From Theristus sp. LFF4_11 (lineage: Eukaryota > Nematoda > Chromadorea > Monhysterida > Xyalidae): 64,000 nucleotides of DNA. The position numbers and the translations under genes were made by a program. The notes beneath the pieces are model-generated. The model did no database searches and had not been told where the DNA came from. It saw only the letters and a list, made by a program, of their open reading frames with translations. Positions 30,016 to 42,000 of the stretch are shown here, piece by piece. The stretch is taken from positions 1 through 64,000 of the forward strand of contig JASANC010002139.1 of the NCBI GenBank assembly GCA_030248135.1, read 5' to 3'. Position 1 is the stretch's first letter. The number at the start of each line of letters is the position of its first letter.

Positions 30016-30809
30016 TTTTGTCAGTTCTACTTTTGTGTTACCGTCAAACGGCGTTACTGACAAAAAAAACTGACAATGAAGTTTACAAGAAACTGTAAAT
30101 TGTGGACAATCCCGCTGAGAATGCGTCGCCGCTACAATTAAAATCGGTGCTGAAACTTGAATTCACGCATTATAAGATGATGAAAACAAATTGGCACGCA
30201 ACAAAAAAATGAAAAAGGCTGAGGCTAGGTTTAACGGGGGCTATCGTGGTCCAGGGACATTCCTGGGATATTCTTGATCCAGACTATTCTCTGGCGATAT
30301 GATCATCTACATGTATTTTTTGCGTGAAATACGAGCAGGCAAGTTATATTTATGCGCAAAAAATGCGTGCAGTTCAGTTTCATGTTATTTATTGATATTG
30401 AGTCTGTCTGTCGCATTCAAACTGCTTATCATTTAGAAAAATTTTCCGCTGATCTACTGTTGATGTTTCACGACGGGTATAGTAGAAAGTGTACAGACTT
30501 TTTGGCAGTTGAAAAGCTCAAACATAAGGCGCCCTCTAAGACGCCATTTATTGATTTTTTGACTGCTCGTGTTTCAGCTGACCGCCAGCTAAACACGAGT
30601 ACACGCGACAAAAAAAATTGGATTCGGGTCCGTTTCTGCCTACCGGTGCGACTGTGTGGTGCTCCGGGGTTAGGATAAGCGAAAAAAATCCGGATTTTTC
30701 TGAATCGAAAAGTTTTTTTACAATTTGGGTTCGTTCGAAGCGGTTTATGGAGCTGAGTTCAGCTAGACCTTTTTCAGAGTGATCCGGTGAACTATAAGTG
30801 CGCATATAG
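30016..30809. other. No gene recognised upstream of the FN3-like gene
   Basis: Contains a 108-codon plus-strand ORF (30352-30678) with no recognisable domain or splice context. It may include the promoter of the minus-strand gene, but no element is identifiable. Confidence 0.4.
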
Positions 30810-31273
30810 TACCGTATTACCCCCAATAAACCCCCATGGGGGATTAATACGTCAGCGACTTTTAGGGGTGGGGGTTTATTGGTGGGGGGGATTATTGGTG
30901 GGGGGGGGGGGTTTATTTACAAAAAAAAATCTAGGGGTGGGGGTTTGTTGAAAAATGGCAAAAATACATTGCATGGCAGGCAAGAAAGTCGCAGAAACTT
31001 CTACTCTACATAGAAATTTCCTTTTATAACAGCCTTTTGTAATGAAATTACTATTAACTCACCCATTTGGGGCCTTTGGTAGCACAATTTCATCATTTTC
31101 ACTGCAACCAGCCACTGAATTCGCTGGGTATGTGTTTCAAACAGGTCTCCAATAATCCCCCATGGGGGATTATTTGTGGGGGGGGGATTATTCGGAAACT
31201 GGTCGGGGGTGGGGGTTTATTGGTGGGGGGGATTAGTGGTGGGGGGGGGGGGTTTAATGGGGGTAATACGGTA
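30810..31273 (+). mobile_element. C/G-tract MITE, TACCGTATTACC family
   Basis: Ends TACCGTATTACCCCCAATAA and GGGGGTAATACGGTA are inverted. It has CCCCCATGGGGG palindromes, several runs of more than 7 G, and the conserved core with GAAACTTCTACTCTACATAG. Confidence 0.85.
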
Positions 31274-31774
31274 TGTTTGATTGAATTTTGTCCCTTTCAC
31301 GGAAGGAAAATTGCATATTCAACAGTAAACAAGGCAATTTTTGACGTGTAATTAAATAATGAGTCGTTCTTAATTGTTTCTTTTCGGAAATAATGACCAA
31401 ATTTTGGCTGTTTGCTCCCACCCACACCCCCAAAGCTAGCCAATCAACAATGCGATGCGATGCGATTAGATGCGAATTCCATCAACCGTCACCACTGCTC
31501 AGTCAGGCACGTCGTCGTACGGGTATGTGATAGTTCAGCACCAACTTCAGCGGGATGAGTCCGATTTTTTCAGTGCACTCATGTTCAACTGAAACATGGA
31601 GCAACCAAAAGAAAATATAAACTCAATGTCCTGCAGCGAGCATAATATAAGCGTGATCAAATGCGAACATCACATCTGTGGCTATATTTTTCGTGAAACA
31701 TCAGCAGTACTTGAGTGGGCGGAGCGCGTTTTTTATGAGCCAATGCTGACAGCGGACAGAGGTAGGGATGTCGA

Positions 31775-31918
31775 AATGATCTGGTTGGTGATCACGTGAT
31801 ACATATTCTCCAGTGTGCAGGAACGACTCCACCTCCACAGCAATGCCTGCATGGAAAGCAAGCATCACGTGATCACCACCCAATCGGCTGATAGCCTGTA
31901 TTTTCGTGTTCAACTGCA
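31775..31918. mobile_element. Foldback MITE (GAACTCTAAA family), diverged
   Basis: GGTTGGTGATCACGTGAT and ATCACGTGATCACCACCCAA are inverted around a GCAGGAACGACTCCACCTCC loop shared with 27773-27938. The outer end GTGTTCAACTG is recognisable on the right only. Confidence 0.55.
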
Positions 31919-32085
31919 CGGCACAACACTCAGATGCAAATCAATTATGTTGATGTTTTTGATTCTGTGATTCAATGCGTTCGGGGGAGGGGGAGATACG
32001 GACTTTTCTGCTTCTGCTGTGCGCCATTTTCCACAGCGTGAAACTCCTTCAAACTTGCTGAGACAACAGTTGAAACGTTTGAAAA

Positions 32086-32314
32086 TCATTTTTAAAAATC
32101 GAGCGGGTTCTCGAGATAAAAATAAAAGCGGAACGCTTGCCTCAAACAATGAACGGTATCAACGAATTTCAAAAGTTTTAGTTAAAAAATCAACACGTTT
32201 TTAGTTCCAGAAAAACAGAAGCAAATAAATGTCGATAAATCCGCGGCTGCACCTTGCTGTTAACAAAATCGCAAACATTTATTACCCGGGCCGTAGGCAC
32301 GGGTCAACTGCTAG
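32086..32314 (+). mobile_element. Helitron 3' end
   Basis: A hairpin at 32284-32304 (ACCCG.GCC/GGC.CGGGT, loop GTA, one mismatch) is followed ten bases later by CTAG and then T. This is the canonical Helitron 3' terminus (hairpin, CTRR, host T). The 5' TC end and any Rep/helicase were not found; the left limit given is only where Helitron-like sequence may begin. Confidence 0.65.
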
Positions 32315-33449
32315 TATTTCTCTATGAAGGGATCAAGTCAAACTGAAAAGAGTCCGGGCGGCTGTGCATAACGGCAGGGTTTTCAGCAGATGACGTCATT
32401 TCGTTCTGTCACGTTCAAACAAACTGGCTGTTTGGTTTTTTTTGATATGCCTGAGTTGGCAAATAATTCCAGATTTCAGAATACAGCTCGAAAGAGGTGA
32501 ACAAAATTTTCGAGATAGTCTTACGAATATAGCAGCAATGCGTTACAAGCGCAGAACAACACCTCGTGATTAAAAATAATTTGTTTCCGGACTCCAAAAT
32601 TTCATGTCATACAATGTAATTGTCGCTTTGAACACGCGATTTTCACGCCCAATTTCGTGAGTTTTGTGGTGGTTTTTATGCGTGGTTTGTATGCCGCTGC
32701 CAGTTCGTGCGGAAATTAGCGTTGCGAAATTTTTATAGAGGTTTGGTGTCACGCGGTACACAAGCATCAGGAATACCAGGAGCACCAGGAATCAGGTATA
32801 TTTGTGTTTTTTTGCTTTTATTCATGACGTGATTTCAACGTTATCAATCTGTTTAGGTTCTGCGACTCATTGGATTTACTGCCTTGCAGACGAGACAAGG
32901 AGTTTTTATATTATATACAATGTAGTTTCATACTTTGTGTGGCAATTTGAATTGGCCCAAGTGATCCCAGTCTTATTTTGGGGACCAGGATCACTTTACC
33001 AATTTTGAATTCCCGCGTCTGCATGAACCTGTTTACCTGTCTGGGCGCACTTTGAGTTGCAGAACCACAATGAATAATACCGTAATAATAGTAAATGTCA
33101 AGATTGAAAACAAAAACAAAAATATTTGTTTGAGAAAAAACAGAATAATGATGTGTGTGAAACTGCCCGTGAAAACGATAAAAAAGTAAAAGTAACTACA
33201 GATTATCAATAACAAAGGATAATGTGTCCTTTGCAGCCATAGAAGTACGTCTCAAGATCAAAAGCAGCAAAAAATCATTCAAAATATAATGCTGAAAACA
33301 CTCGAAAACAATAAAGAATACCCGATTGTAGCAAGTTACAACTTTAAAAAAGTTTTAAACAAATAACGTAGTAGAAAGTGATGCAACGCTTGATTTGCAT
33401 GCAGTGAAACAATGACAAAAAAGTTCAAATGCAGTATTATGTTCAAGAA
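32315..33449. other. No gene seen
   Basis: AT-rich sequence between the Helitron end and the next C/G-tract MITE. Only short ORFs without recognisable domains. Confidence 0.5.
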
Positions 33450-33909
33450 TACCGTATTACCCCCAATAAACCCCCATGGGGGATTAATACGTCAGCGACT
33501 TTTAGGGGTGCGGGTTTATTGGTGGGGGGGGATTATTGGTGGGGGGGGGGGCTTTATTTACAAACAAATTCTAGGGGTGGGGGTTTATTGAAAAATGGCA
33601 AAAATACCTTGCATGGCAGGCAAGAAAGTCGCAGAAACTTCTACTCTACATAGAAATTTCCTTGTATAACAGCCTTTTGTAATCAAATTACCATTAACTC
33701 ATCCATTTGGGGCCTTTGGTAGCACAATTTCTTCATTTACACTGCAACCAGCCACTGAATTCGCTGGGTATGTGTTTCAAACAGGTTTATAATTAACCCC
33801 CATGGGGGATTATTTGTGGGGGGGATTATTCGGAAACTTGTCGTGGGGCTGGGGGTTTATTGGTGGGGGGGGATTAATGGTGGGGGGGTTTATTGGGGGT
33901 AATACGGTA
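33450..33909 (+). mobile_element. C/G-tract MITE, TACCGTATTACC family
   Basis: Same ends, palindromes and core as 30810-31273, in the same orientation. The two copies differ by scattered changes and G-run lengths, and their flanks are unrelated. Confidence 0.85.
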
Positions 33910-34108
33910 GTACTTAGCTACAGTGTAGCAGTGTAAGCCACGCAAACAACGTCACTTGTCTTGCAAGACAACAGGAACCAAAACATAAGACGTTACATGG
34001 ATTATGAACTGTTGTAAAAACCATTCGCATATCAAAAGTGCAATAAAAAACACATTGCAAATAAAACCATCATTCTCGCGGACAGAAGGTGTTATGATCA
34101 TACACGTG

Positions 34109-34377
34109 TACAGTATGGCCGAATAAATGAGGCAGTCCAATCAAGGCGGGATTAGTCGCAGACTAGGAGTTGCTTTTTTCAAAAATGCCAGCAGAATTCC
34201 CAATCATGTGTGCAAGGGAGAAAGAATGAACAGAATATCGCGGATAACCCAGTAGTTAAAAAAACGCGTCAAATTTGGCACACAATTTGTTTTCTGAATG
34301 TCTTTTTTCTTTCATTCAAAATTCGCGCGCTCCTTGCACCCTGAAAAAAGCTGCCATGTTTAACCGGCCATACCGTA
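34109..34377. mobile_element. MITE, CAGTATGGCCGAATAAA family, best-preserved copy
   Basis: TACAGTATGGCCGAATAAAT on the left and TTAACCGGCCATACCGTA on the right are inverted. TA borders both sides. Confidence 0.8.
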
Positions 34378-34423
34378 CTTGGCATCTCAGTATACTCAGC
34401 AACAAAACGATTGCAGTGTCACG

Positions 34424-34710
34424 TGCAGTATGGCCGAATAAATAAGGCACTTCATCAATCGGCAATCGGCAATCAATAAGGCAGATCAGTCGCAGACTAG
34501 GAGTTGCTTTTTTAGAAATGCCGAGATGATAATCTCCTAATCGTGTGTGCAAGGCAAAGAATAAGCAGAATAGCACGAAGAATCAATTGGTTTGAGAAAA
34601 CACGTCAAATTTCACGCACAATTGCGTTTCTAAACGTCTTTTTTTCGTTCAATTTTCACGCGCTCCTTGCACCCTGAAAAAAGCTTCCAGGTTTAATTGG
34701 CCATTCCGTA
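34424..34710. mobile_element. MITE, CAGTATGGCCGAATAAA family, second adjacent copy
   Basis: Left end GCAGTATGGCCGAATAAATA and right end AATTGGCCATTCCGTA. It lies about 45 bp from the previous copy in the same orientation and has a duplicated ATCGGCAATC near its left end. Confidence 0.75.
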
Positions 34711-34997
34711 GAACAATAATGCGCTTGTCGATGCTCGTGTATCAACTCGTGCTTTTAATTTTTGTTAACAAGCAGCTTTTCTTCTACTGAAATCAATGCA
34801 TACGCACCATTTTTTACTCCAGAAAATTGAAGTACTTCTGAATTGATAAGTGCACGTATGTACGTCAGCATTAATAAGTGCACGAACATGTGAATTATTT
34901 TTTTGCCTGGTCCCTCACTAAAGCACAAGGGAAGTTTTGGCAAACACTGACTAATACAGGTTTCAGGCAAACCAATAACAATATGCTATTCAGTTAT

Positions 34998-37900
34998 CAT
35001 GCGGATGCGCGAGCGAGCGTCAGCGAGCGGACAGCGCATCACGCATTATATGAGCCGTTATCCTCTCGCGCGCGTTTTTCAAATTTGCTCGCTTCCTCCA
35101 GCGAGCATAGTATAAGCCACAAACTTGGTTCTGTGCACACGAAACGAACACCCAAAGTTGTGCTTGGAGCCGCGAAAAAATTTTTATCCGACTACTTTTC
35201 ATACGCTGTAGACACGAAAAACCTATTCTGAAAACAGTGTTACTTATTTTTCTATCTCTTTTTTTTTTCCGGTATGTAATCAACATGTGTTCGCGCTTTC
35301 AGTTTTTACCTGCGACACGTTCACAGTCTAGCAAGAATGTTTCCTGGGGTAATTTCATCCGTAGATTTGGAAAAATGGGTTAATTTTTTGCCCCGACCAC
35401 TTTTTTGGGTAAAAATTTGGGCATTTTTAAAAGTTCGCAGCGTTTTCACCGGGTTTCAAGTGTTCGCCCATTCAATTTTTAGCTGGGACACTTTCACAGT
35501 TGAAGAAAAATGTTTCCTAGGGTAATTTCATCCGTAGATTTGGAAAAATGAGTTAATTTTTTGCCCCGACCCCTTTTTGGGGTAAAAATTGGGCTTTTTT
35601 GAAAGTTCGCAGGGTTGTCACCTGGTTTTAAGTGTTCGCCCTTTCAATTTTTAGCTGGGACACTTTCACAGTTGAACAAGAATTTTTCCTCGGGTAAATT
35701 CATCCGTAGATTCTGAAAATTTAGTTTATTTTTTGCCCGGGCATTTTTTGGGTCAAAATTGTGCATTTTTTGAAAATTCGTAGCATTTTGACTGGGTATC
35801 ATTTTTTCAGTCTTACAAATTTTGTCTGAGCTACGAAAAATAGCAGAAATGTTTAGTCCGTAGGAATTCAATACGCTGATCACGGATTTTGGGATAGTTT
35901 TCTTACGTGAGCAACTCTAGATGCTGAATCGTGACGATTTCGGGCGAATCGGCCGTGGAAGTTGGCGAAATCGGTCCAGAAACGAAAAACAAGAAAAGTG
36001 TGTTTTCCAGGGTAATTCAATGCGCTGATCACGAATTTTGGGTTAGTTTTCTTACGCGAGCAACTCTAGATGCTGAATCGTGACGATTTCGGGCGAATCG
36101 GCCGTGGAAATTGGCGAAATCGGTCCAGAAACGAAAAACAAGAAAAGGGTGTTTTCCAGGGTAATTCAATGCGCTGATCACGAATTTTGGGTTAGTTTTC
36201 TTACGTGAGCAACTCTAGATGCTGAATCGTGACGATTTCGGGCGAATCGGCCGTGGAAGTTGGCGAAATCGGTCCAGAAACGAAAAACAAGAAAAGGGTG
36301 TTTTCCAGGGTAATTCAATGCGCTGATCACGGATTTTGGGTTAGTTTTCTTACGTGAGCAACTCTAGACGCTGAATCGTGACGATTTCGGGCGAATCGGG
36401 CGTGGAAGTTGGCGAAATCGGTCCAGAAACGAAAAACAAGAAAAGCGTGTTTTCCAGGGTAATTCAATGCGCTGATAACGGATTTTGGGTTAGTTTTCTT
36501 ACGTGAGCAACTCTAGATGCTGAATCGTGACGATTTCGGGCGAATCGGCCGTGGAAGTTGGCGAAATCGGTCCAGAAACGAAAAACAAGAAAAGGGTGTT
36601 TTCCAGGGTAATTCAATGCGCTGATCACAGATTTTGGGTTAGTTTTCTTACGTGAGCAACTCTAGATGCTGAATCGTGACGATTTCGGGCGAATCGGCCG
36701 TGGAAGTTGGCGAAATCGGTCCAGAAACGAAAAACAAGAAAAGGGTGTTTTCCAGGGTAATTCAATGCGCTGATCACGGATTTTGGGTTAGTTTTCTTAC
36801 GTGAGCAACTCTAGATGCTGAATCGTGACGATTTCGGGCGAATCGGCCGTGGAAGTTGGCGAAATCGGTCCAGAAACGAAAAACAAGAAAAGGGTGTTTT
36901 CCAGGGTAATTCAATGCGCTGATCACGAATTTTGGGTTAGTTTTCTTACGTGAGCAACTCTAGATGCTGAATCGTGACGATTTCGGGCGAATCGGCCGTG
37001 GAAGTTGGCGAAATTGGTCCAGGAACGAAAAACAAGAAAAGGGTGTTTTCCAGGGTAATTCAATCCGCTGATCACGAATTTTGGGTTAGTTTTCTTACGT
37101 GAGCAACTTTAGATACTGAATCGTGACGATTTCGGGAGAATCGGCCGTGGAAATTGGCGAAATCGGTCCAGAAATGAAAAACGAGAAAACGGTTTTTCTA
37201 GGGTAATTCAATGTGCTGATCACGGATTTTGGGTTAGTTTTCTTGTATGAGCAACTCTAGACACTGAATCGTGACGATTTATGGTGAATCGGCCGTGGAA
37301 TTTAGCGAAACCGGTCCAGAAATGAAAAACAAGAAAACGGTGTTTTCCATGGTAATTCATTACGCCGATCACGGCTTTTGGGTCAGTTTTTCTTTTGTGA
37401 GCGATTCTAGGTACTGAATCGTGACGATTTTGGGGAATCGGCCGTAGAAATGGCATAGGAGAAATCGGCCTAAAAAACGAAAAATAAAAAACCTGAGTTG
37501 TCCGGGGTTTAGAAGAATGTGTGACCAACGAATTGTGATTTTGGTCCGACCTTCGGGGCTTATGTAAAAGTCAGAATATTATCTAAAAATGCGTGAGACG
37601 CATATAAAAGGAGGAATATGGCCTTGTGTAAGCAGTGAAAGACTTGGCTCGACAACGCTTTTCAAGTCTCTGATGTGGTACACACGGATACAAGTACATA
37701 AGGGTCATATTTTTGCGCCGCGTTTGTTTTTTTTTTTGAAGCACGCCCCCCACCGATTCCGGAAACCCGAAGGTACCAAACTCCGGTGGGATTGGGGAAT
37801 GGACGGCTCACCATCCCGTGGAACCAATACCCTCGGCATGTGAGGGGGGCAGCCTCTAAGCCCCGCTCTGTCCTGGGGGCACCAGTGATCTTAGCCCGAT

Positions 37901-38607
37901 TTCGGTTTCGGTGGCCTGCGGTCGCTATATCCCCGGAGGGCAGCGAATCCGAAAGTTTTCGTTTTCGTTTTCGTTTTGCTGAAAAGCGTAAAACTTTGAA
38001 GTTATTTTTTAATTGTTCTCTTCGATTTAATCTAAAATCACGCCATGTGCGAAATTCTGTAAATTCTGTGCAAAAACAGAAAAATTAGAGATTGCAAAAC
38101 ATTGTTGCATGTAGCTTTTTCGTTGTTGTTAACGTACGCACCGCTGTGTACACACCAGCACCAGTGACAAAAAGGAGTTGTCTTCCGTTGATTTTCACCT
38201 TTGTTACCGGTGTCACCTTCAACTAGTGTGGCAGGATAAACCGTCTGTCCCGTGAGTCATTGCCTTTGCCACAGGAGACCTTGCGTTCCGCAATGCTTCT
38301 GCGATACAATTTGTCCTGAACAAACCAGTGTCAGCGAGCTAAAGTCTGATTGTTATTTTAGTAGTTTTAGTGGTCGCTAAATGCCCGAAATCCGCAAATG
38401 TGAAAGGTCATTTGTCTACAATACAAAGCACGAGGGTTGCCATGTGCAACCGAAATCATAAATAAACGGCGCAAAAATATGACTCTTATGTACTTGTATC
38501 CGTGTGTACCACATCAGAGACTTGAAAAGCGTTGTCGAGCCAAGTCTTTCACTGCTTACACAAGGCCATATTCCTCCTTTTATATGCGTCTCACGCATTT
38601 TTAGATA
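34998..38607 (-). mobile_element. Composite repeat element, copy 2 (reversed)
   Basis: This is the reverse complement of the order in copy 1: terminal hairpin (35001-35040), unique segment, satellite array (about 35870-37480), then the inverted-repeat head (37588-38607). The head includes the SINE-like insert with AAGGTACCAAACTCCGGTGG (about 37735-37970). No enzyme gene. Confidence 0.75.
35870..37480 (-). repeat. ~149-bp satellite array, about 10-11 units
   Basis: Reverse-complement units of the copy 1 satellite: TAATTCAATGCGCTGATCAC recurs about every 147 bp with GACGATTTCGGGCGAATCGG. Units are more alike within this array than near its right edge. Confidence 0.9.
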
Positions 38608-38954
38608 ATGTTATTGCTACCGTGCATACCTGACGTACGTCGACGTACGTCTCCATGCGTCAGGCATAAACGGGCCTTAAGTGTTCGCCCTTTCTTTTTT
38701 GTTCACAGCTGCTTCAGATTAAAAAAAATAGTTCTTGGGGTAAATTGTCACGTGGAATACGAAAATGAGCTTTATTTTTTGTTTTCAAAGCTTGTGAGTG
38801 CCAAAATTCTTGTTTCCTTATTTTTGAATGCCGTTTTTCACCCCGTCTATAAAAGAGTGATTTTGAACTGTAAATAAATATAAATCTATAAATAAATTGA
38901 ACAACTTTGATTGTCAAATAAAGTGCAAAACGTTAAAAACATAAAAATATAAAA

Positions 38955-39022
38955 TTTACCTTCGCCCAACAGGGACTCGAAACCGGCACCTCGCACTTTC
39001 ACGCACAGTGCGTTAACCCCTG
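38955..39022 (-). repeat. tRNA-like or SINE-head sequence next to the TRPM start
   Basis: Read on the minus strand: A-box-like CCAGGGGTTAACGCACTG and B-box-like CCGGTTTCGAGTCCC. The stems do not pair as a working tRNA. It ends about 23 bp before the proposed TRPM ATG, so it may be part of the promoter or 5' UTR. Confidence 0.45.
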
Positions 39023-39044
39023 GACAAATACACAGGATACAAGA

Positions 39045-42000
39045 ATGAGGAGAATTCAACGACGTCGGGTTGGTCAAGTGCAAGACAGTGGTGAACATCA
39101 AAAAATAGACGCTTACAATATTTCGGTTATCATCGACAGCTATGAGGTAACACCAACGTTTTTACAGTAACGAAGAAATAAATTACTTTATCTTAGAACA
39201 GATGATGAATACCGTAAAGTCTTGCATATAAGGTTCCTCCCACTTATAAGACCCACACCCAAAAGTGGGCGGAGTAACACATGGCGGGAAACCAAAAAGT
39301 TCAAAATTTTGACTTGGTCGAAATCCCCCCCCCGTTTATAAGACCCGAAAGTCCTAATCTTTGCTTTATAAGACCTCCTCCCACTTATATGGTTGTCACA
39401 CAAATTTCCGCTTTTTCGCAGAAATTTTTGATTTTCAAATTTATACAAGGAGACCTAATATGGTAATAATGCAAGACTTTACGGTAATGGTTATTTTGGA
39501 CAGACCGGTTAACTTGTACGTACCATATGTATTATTAAGTGTCGACACTTTGCTTTGTTGTTCAGGGTAATTTGAACGAATTCGTGCGCAAATTCATACG
39601 CCAACGCGAGTGCAATCGATATGTTCGCGATGATACCGACGACGCAACGAACTGCTGGTGAGTGTTCGGTCTCACGGAGGCGAGCGCGCAAAACAAATCA
39701 AACAACCGGAAGCGCATGTCAGAAATCGTGCGGGTGCGCGGAGCCGCACTAACTCCAACTTTGTCGAAATTTGCGGTTCCCAATTGGAGATAATGACGAC
39801 TATAGCACCAGAAATACCTTTAGACTTTCGATGTCCCACCATACTTCTCTGCTTCCAGTTGCGGCAGATCTCACCGGTGGCACAGACTCCGACAGTTAAC
39901 CACAACAGCACCATCAACAAACATGTACGTTAACGATTTTCCATTTCAGGTATCACAGAAATCGTGAGTATTGGGTTACTGTGGCAGAATTTCGCAACGG
40001 TCGGTACCCACCATTTTCGGATTCAGCCCAAAAAGTTACCGTAAAAGTGAAACCCGCTTTTGGTTTTTTTGTCACCGTTTTGCTCCGTAATTTGTCGTCA
40101 TACCAGGAAATACCCTGTCTCGCGGCAACCACAGCGCAGTGCAAAATGCCTGCACCGATGCAGTACAGTTTGCAGTAGTGCAGTGCAGGATGCAAAAAAA
40201 AACTCTGCGTGACCGACACTGCTACGATGATCTCGGTATAATACACAGAGTGGCACTTCATTTTGTCCAGTTGGACGACAGAGACCTGCAGTCGAACAAT
40301 ACCGTGCGCTGTCTACGGCGAAGTCGAATTCAGCGGGTTTGGTTGTTTCGTGTCGGAGGCGCGTCTGGCGACGGTTTGGTGGTTCGAGATTTTTATTTCA
40401 CAACTAAAAAAAACTCTTTTCAATCTGATATGTGCAGTATGTGCGTTTGGACTCTATGACAAAACCAGAATTGATCTGGAAGTTCATGGTAAAATTCTGG
40501 TCTGTTCGCGCGCCAGCGCTTGTGGTATCAGTGCTCTCTGATCGTGCTCATGGTCATGTTCAAACACCCACGTCGGAAGCAGTGGTACGATCACTGATAA
40601 TGGAGCTGAAAAATGCGCTGTGTTCACTGACTAATACCATCGGTGAGTTGTGCTCTTAAAAAATGGCAGCTTTCGAAAAAAATTGGCTTCGTCAACAGAA
40701 AAAATGAACAAATGAAAAAATCCAAACTTAGGTCCGAAAAAAGTTCAAACAGAGATGTTTGAAACAAGGTCCGGTTCCAACATAAAGAAGCCGCAAAATC
40801 AGCTGAGCGGTGTAGTTCTGTTAAGAAGCATATCCAAAAACTTCACGGTCGACAATGAGTTTTGTTTTAACGCCCTTTAGCGGCAAGAGCCAATACCCGA
40901 CAAGTAGCTTAGCTGCCACAGCCACACACACCACGCACCGCGTTCCTAGCAGCACAGACCACACAGTGACTCAGGGAATCGTAAGGCTAAAAAAGTACAT
41001 TACAGATCTTTGTTCGCACCGGACCGAATTTCAGAGCTCTGTTGGGACCGGACCGTGTTTCAGACTTCTGTTGGCACCAGACCGTGTATCAGCCCTCTGT
41101 TGAAACCGGACCTTGTTTCCGACCTCTGTTGGGACCTGACCCTGGTTTCCGAACTCTGTTTGGACCGAAACGTGTTTCTGACTTCTGTTGGGACCGGACC
41201 GTGTTTCAGCCTCTGTTGGTACCGGGGGCCGTGTTTCCTACCTTTGTTGGAACCGGACCGTGTTTCAGACGTCCGTTCGGACCGGACCGTGTATCAGACC
41301 TGTGTTGGGACCGGAATGACCTGTTGTTTCATTCTGTGGCATCTAATCAGTTTTTCGAACCTCTGTTGAGATCTCTCTCTCTTTTCGGACGTCTGCTCGG
41401 ACTTTTTGAACTTCCGCACGTGACTTCTCTTGTTACTTCTTCAGATACCTGGCTTGTGTCCGGCGGCACATCAGCGCAGAAATTCATCAGTGAAGCGATT
41501 TATCAGTTTCACTCTGAAACGCGCGACAGCAAACGAATGGTGGCGTTAGGCATTGCAGCGTGGGGCAGCTTTGAGAACGCCAGAGCGCTTAAGCAAACGC
41601 CAAATGTACAGAAAAAGCCAATCATTATTTTTTTTGTAGTTTTGCAAAACACGGGCATGCTAAGAAAAATGTAACTTTATTTGGTGCTCCAGTTTTATGT
41701 GCTCTAACGGCGCTAAGACGGCAACCATTTTCACCAGGTGGACGAAAGCACACCACGAGCCGTATATCGCTGGCGTGACTGCAAACCAGACGACAACAAC
41801 GAGCAGCCGGTGCAACTTGACCACAATCACAGTCAGTTCTTGTTCGCTGACGACGGCACAATGGCACGCGGCTCCGGTGCACGTTCGCTGCGTAGCCGGT
41901 TTCTCAGACATATCAACTCAGTTTGCGCGCGTTGTTACAGAAAACACGCCGTCTTTTCCGGGAAATGTAAGTGGAAAGCCGGCCCAACTCGCATTCACTC

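Noticed and set aside
38955..39022. Functional tRNA gene on the minus strand
   Set aside because: Box motifs are present, but acceptor and T stems do not pair; treated as tRNA-like repeat.
41042..41674. 210-codon plus-strand ORF
   Set aside because: Its first part is minisatellite. The real TRPM exon 41445-41605 is at its end, in the same frame by chance.
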